7,373 bases of DNA, taken from assembly GCA_017619905.1 (NCBI GenBank), contig JAFZRK010000029.1, positions 1-7,373 of the forward strand, in the 5' to 3' direction. The translations under genes were made by a program, and so were the position numbers. A model generated the notes under the pieces. It was not told where the DNA came from. It ran no database searches and worked only from the letters and a program-made list of their open reading frames with translations. This document shows, in pieces, positions 5,727-7,373 of the stretch (position 1 is the stretch's first letter; every line of letters starts with the position of its first letter). The stretch comes from Bacillota bacterium. GTDB lineage: Bacteria; Bacillota; Clostridia; Peptostreptococcales; Anaerovoracaceae.

Positions 5727-6794
5727 ATGTTTAAGAAACTGGACTTTATACTTCAGAAGTACGATGAACTGAGCGTTACTGTCTCCGATCCTCAGGTGAT
5801 AGCGGACCAGTCGCGCTGGCAGAAGCATATCAAGGAGATGGGCGACATGGAGCCCATCGTTTTGAAATACAAAGAGTACAAGAAGGCGCTGGAAGAGAAG
5901 GAACAGGTGATGGAGATCCTGGAGGATTCCTCGTCCGACGCGGACATGCGCGAGATGGCCAAGGAGGAGCTGGACGAGCTTCAGAATAAGCTGGAGACAA
6001 CGGAGCAGGAACTTAAGATACTCCTTCTTCCAAAGGACCCCAACGACGAAAAGAATGTCTATCTGGAGCTCAGGGCCGGCACCGGCGGTGAGGAAGCAGC
6101 CCTGTTTGCCGGAGATCTTCTGCGCATGTACATACGCTACGCGGAGCGCCGCGGCTGGAAGACGGAGCTTACGGACATCAACGACACCGGCATAGGCGGA
6201 GTAAAGGAAGGCGTCATCAGGATAATCGGAAGAGGCGCTTATTCCCGCCTTAAGTACGAGTCCGGCGTCCACCGCGTGCAGCGCGTTCCGGAGACCGAGA
6301 GCTCCGGCCGCATCCACACTTCCGCGGCTACGGTAGCCATAATGCCGGAGGTGGAGGACGTAAACGTGGACCTCCGCTGGGACGACATCAGGGTGGACAC
6401 TTACAGGGCGTCCGGCCACGGCGGGCAGTACATAAACATGACGGATTCCGCGGTGCGGCTCACCCATCTGCCTACGGGCGTGGTGGTCCAGTGCCAGGAC
6501 GAGAAGTCCCAGCTCAAGAACAAGGAAAAGGCCTTCAACGAGCTCAAGTCCCGGCTCTACGCTTTCTATCAGCAGCAGCAGCACGACGAGCAGTCGGAGC
6601 TCAGAAAGGGCCAGGTAGGAAGCGGGGACCGCTCCGAGCGCATACGCACCTACAACTTCCCGCAGGGAAGGGTGACGGACCACAGGATAGGCCTTACCAT
6701 ATACAAACTGGACGCTTTCCTGGACGGCGACATGGACGAAATAATAGACGCCCTGATAACCAGCGACCAGGCGGAGCGCATGAAGGGCGAATGA
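5727..6794 (+). CDS. prfA: Peptide chain release factor 1 (RF1)
   Basis: RF1 reads UAA and UAG in the ribosomal A site and triggers peptide release. The 355-residue length is normal. The N-terminal half is a charged helical region (1-110), followed by LELRAGTGGEEAALFAGDL. RVPETESSGR carries the codon-reading PxT motif as Pro188-Glu189-Thr190, which marks RF1 rather than RF2 (SPF). The catalytic GGQ is at 232-234. The flanks are unusual: GHGGQYINMT here, where RF1 usually has GAGGQHVNTT. HLPTG and CQDEKSQLKNKEKA follow as expected. The ATG at 5727 has AAAGGTG (5714-5720) 6 nt ahead and follows its own promoter. The frame is open upstream to 5445, but that part lies antisense to the divergent gene and outside homology. 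It ends in UGA, a codon RF1 does not read. prmC, which encodes the methyltransferase for the GGQ glutamine and is often adjacent, is not here; the YrdC/Sua5 gene follows after 35 bp. Confidence 0.97.
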   Translation: MFKKLDFILQKYDELSVTVSDPQVIADQSRWQKHIKEMGDMEPIVLKYKEYKKALEEKEQVMEILEDSSSDADMREMAKEELDELQNKLETTEQELKILLLPKDPNDEKNVYLELRAGTGGEEAALFAGDLLRMYIRYAERRGWKTELTDINDTGIGGVKEGVIRIIGRGAYSRLKYESGVHRVQRVPETESSGRIHTSAATVAIMPEVEDVNVDLRWDDIRVDTYRASGHGGQYINMTDSAVRLTHLPTGVVVQCQDEKSQLKNKEKAFNELKSRLYAFYQQQQHDEQSELRKGQVGSGDRSERIRTYNFPQGRVTDHRIGLTIYKLDAFLDGDMDEIIDALITSDQAERMKGE

Positions 6795-6829
6795 CGGACC
6801 CGGGGCGGTATTACGGCCCCAAACGATAG
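6795..6829 (+). other. prfA-sua5 gap with small GC hairpin
   Basis: This 35-bp gap contains GGGGC (6802-6806) and GCCCC (6816-6820), a 5-bp stem with a 9-nt loop. No T run follows, so it is not a convincing terminator. It sits where a ribosome-binding site for the next gene would be expected and none is clear; entry by ribosomes finishing prfA is plausible. Confidence 0.35.
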
Positions 6830-7373
6830 ATGATAGAGACGCTTTTACTGTCAACTGAAGACGCGGACCTCAGGAAGGCCGCGGAGATCGTAAAAAACGG
6901 CGGGCTCGCGGCGTTCCCCACGGAGACGGTCTACGGACTGGGGGCGGACGCGTTCAGCCCGGATTCCGCAAGGAAGGCCTACGCTGCCAAGGGCAGGCCG
7001 TCGGACAATCCGCTGATCGTCCACATAGCGAAGACCGCGGACATGTACAAGGTGGCGAAGACCGTGCCGGACGAAGCGATGAAGCTTGCCGAAGCTTTCT
7101 GGCCGGGACCTCTTACCATGGTGCTTCCCAAGAGGGACGAGCTCCCCGGGGAGACCACCGGCGGGCTGGATACCGTTGCGGTGCGCATGCCGGACAGCCC
7201 TGCGACGCTCAAGTTCATAGAGTACAGCGGCACAGCGGTGAGCGGGCCCAGCGCCAACATCTCCGGACGTCCCAGCCCCACAAGTTGGCAGCACGTTCAG
7301 GCGGATCTGGGCGGCAGGATAGACGCCATTATCTGCGGCGAGCCCTGCACGGGTGGCATAGAGTCCACGGTGC
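6830..7373 (+). CDS. sua5: L-threonylcarbamoyladenylate synthase, YrdC/Sua5 family (3' partial)
   Basis: This enzyme makes threonylcarbamoyl-AMP from threonine, bicarbonate and ATP, the first step toward the t6A modification at position 37 of ANN-decoding tRNAs. The frame is open to the window end (181 codons), so the C-terminus is missing. YrdC-domain signatures are all present: GGLAAFPTETVYGLGADAF (24-42), AKGRPSDNPLIVHI (53-66), FWPGPLTMVLPK, VAVRMPDSP, SGPSANISGRPSPTS and, at the edge, GGIEST. The ATG at 6830 directly follows an in-frame TAG (6827-6829), so no longer form is possible. No good Shine-Dalgarno is seen. Whether it is a one-domain TsaC type or a two-domain Sua5 type is decided beyond the window; the location after prfA resembles the Bacillus sua5/ywlC arrangement. 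Because t6A acts on tRNAs reading ANN codons, including the ATA codons this genome favours, it fits the codon use seen here. Confidence 0.95.
   Translation, partial: MIETLLLSTEDADLRKAAEIVKNGGLAAFPTETVYGLGADAFSPDSARKAYAAKGRPSDNPLIVHIAKTADMYKVAKTVPDEAMKLAEAFWPGPLTMVLPKRDELPGETTGGLDTVAVRMPDSPATLKFIEYSGTAVSGPSANISGRPSPTSWQHVQADLGGRIDAIICGEPCTGGIESTV

Noticed and set aside
6802..6820. GC hairpin after prfA as an intrinsic terminator.
   Set aside because: Only a 5-bp stem with a 9-nt loop and no following T run; the next gene starts 10 bp later.
5676..6854. Long minus-strand open frame continuing upstream of the hypothetical gene, opposite prfA (597 codons in total).
   Set aside because: The opposite strand encodes full-length RF1 with all motifs. 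The antisense part has no recognisable domain, and its openness is a by-product of codon bias; only the part from 5675 down looks coding.

Overview
The window reads as a chromosomal housekeeping segment of a Gram-positive anaerobe of the Bacillota, most likely class Clostridia. The grounds are the gene order murB - PHP hydrolase - rapZ - whiA, the presence of WhiA, a GH25 lysozyme carried as a lipoprotein, strong Shine-Dalgarno sites, and short or overlapping gene junctions. The DNA is GC-rich by eye, yet isoleucine is mostly written ATA. I could not place it to genus from sequence alone. No RNA gene, CRISPR array, insertion sequence or prophage part was seen.

Layout: bases 1-5117 hold a tight plus-strand run of six genes. 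They are a GH25 muramidase lipoprotein (5' end cut off), a Fic-fold protein that has lost its catalytic motif, murB, a PHP-domain metal hydrolase starting with TTG, rapZ and whiA. The first five are 19 bp apart or less, or overlap. Only whiA has a small upstream gap (63 bp), and no terminator was seen anywhere in the run. The theme is cell-wall turnover and precursor synthesis linked to nucleotide-binding and division-linked regulators.

Bases 5061-5675 on the minus strand encode an unrecognised membrane-anchored or secreted protein. Its 3' end runs 57 bp into whiA. It diverges from prfA, and the 51-bp gap (5676-5726) carries two overlapping, nearly mirror-image promoters. After this come prfA (release factor 1) and the start of a YrdC/Sua5 gene (tRNA t6A synthesis), cut by the window end. 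Every base outside the genes lies in a gap of 63 bp or less, so no stretch over 300 bp lacks a gene.

The most noteworthy points are: (1) the degenerate, apparently non-AMPylating Fic protein in a cell-wall operon; (2) the symmetric overlapping divergent promoter, which may give a leaderless minus-strand mRNA, together with a perfect internal Shine-Dalgarno that could yield a second, anchor-free protein form; (3) the unusual residues around the RF1 GGQ motif, with prmC absent from its usual slot; (4) yvcK absent between rapZ and whiA.
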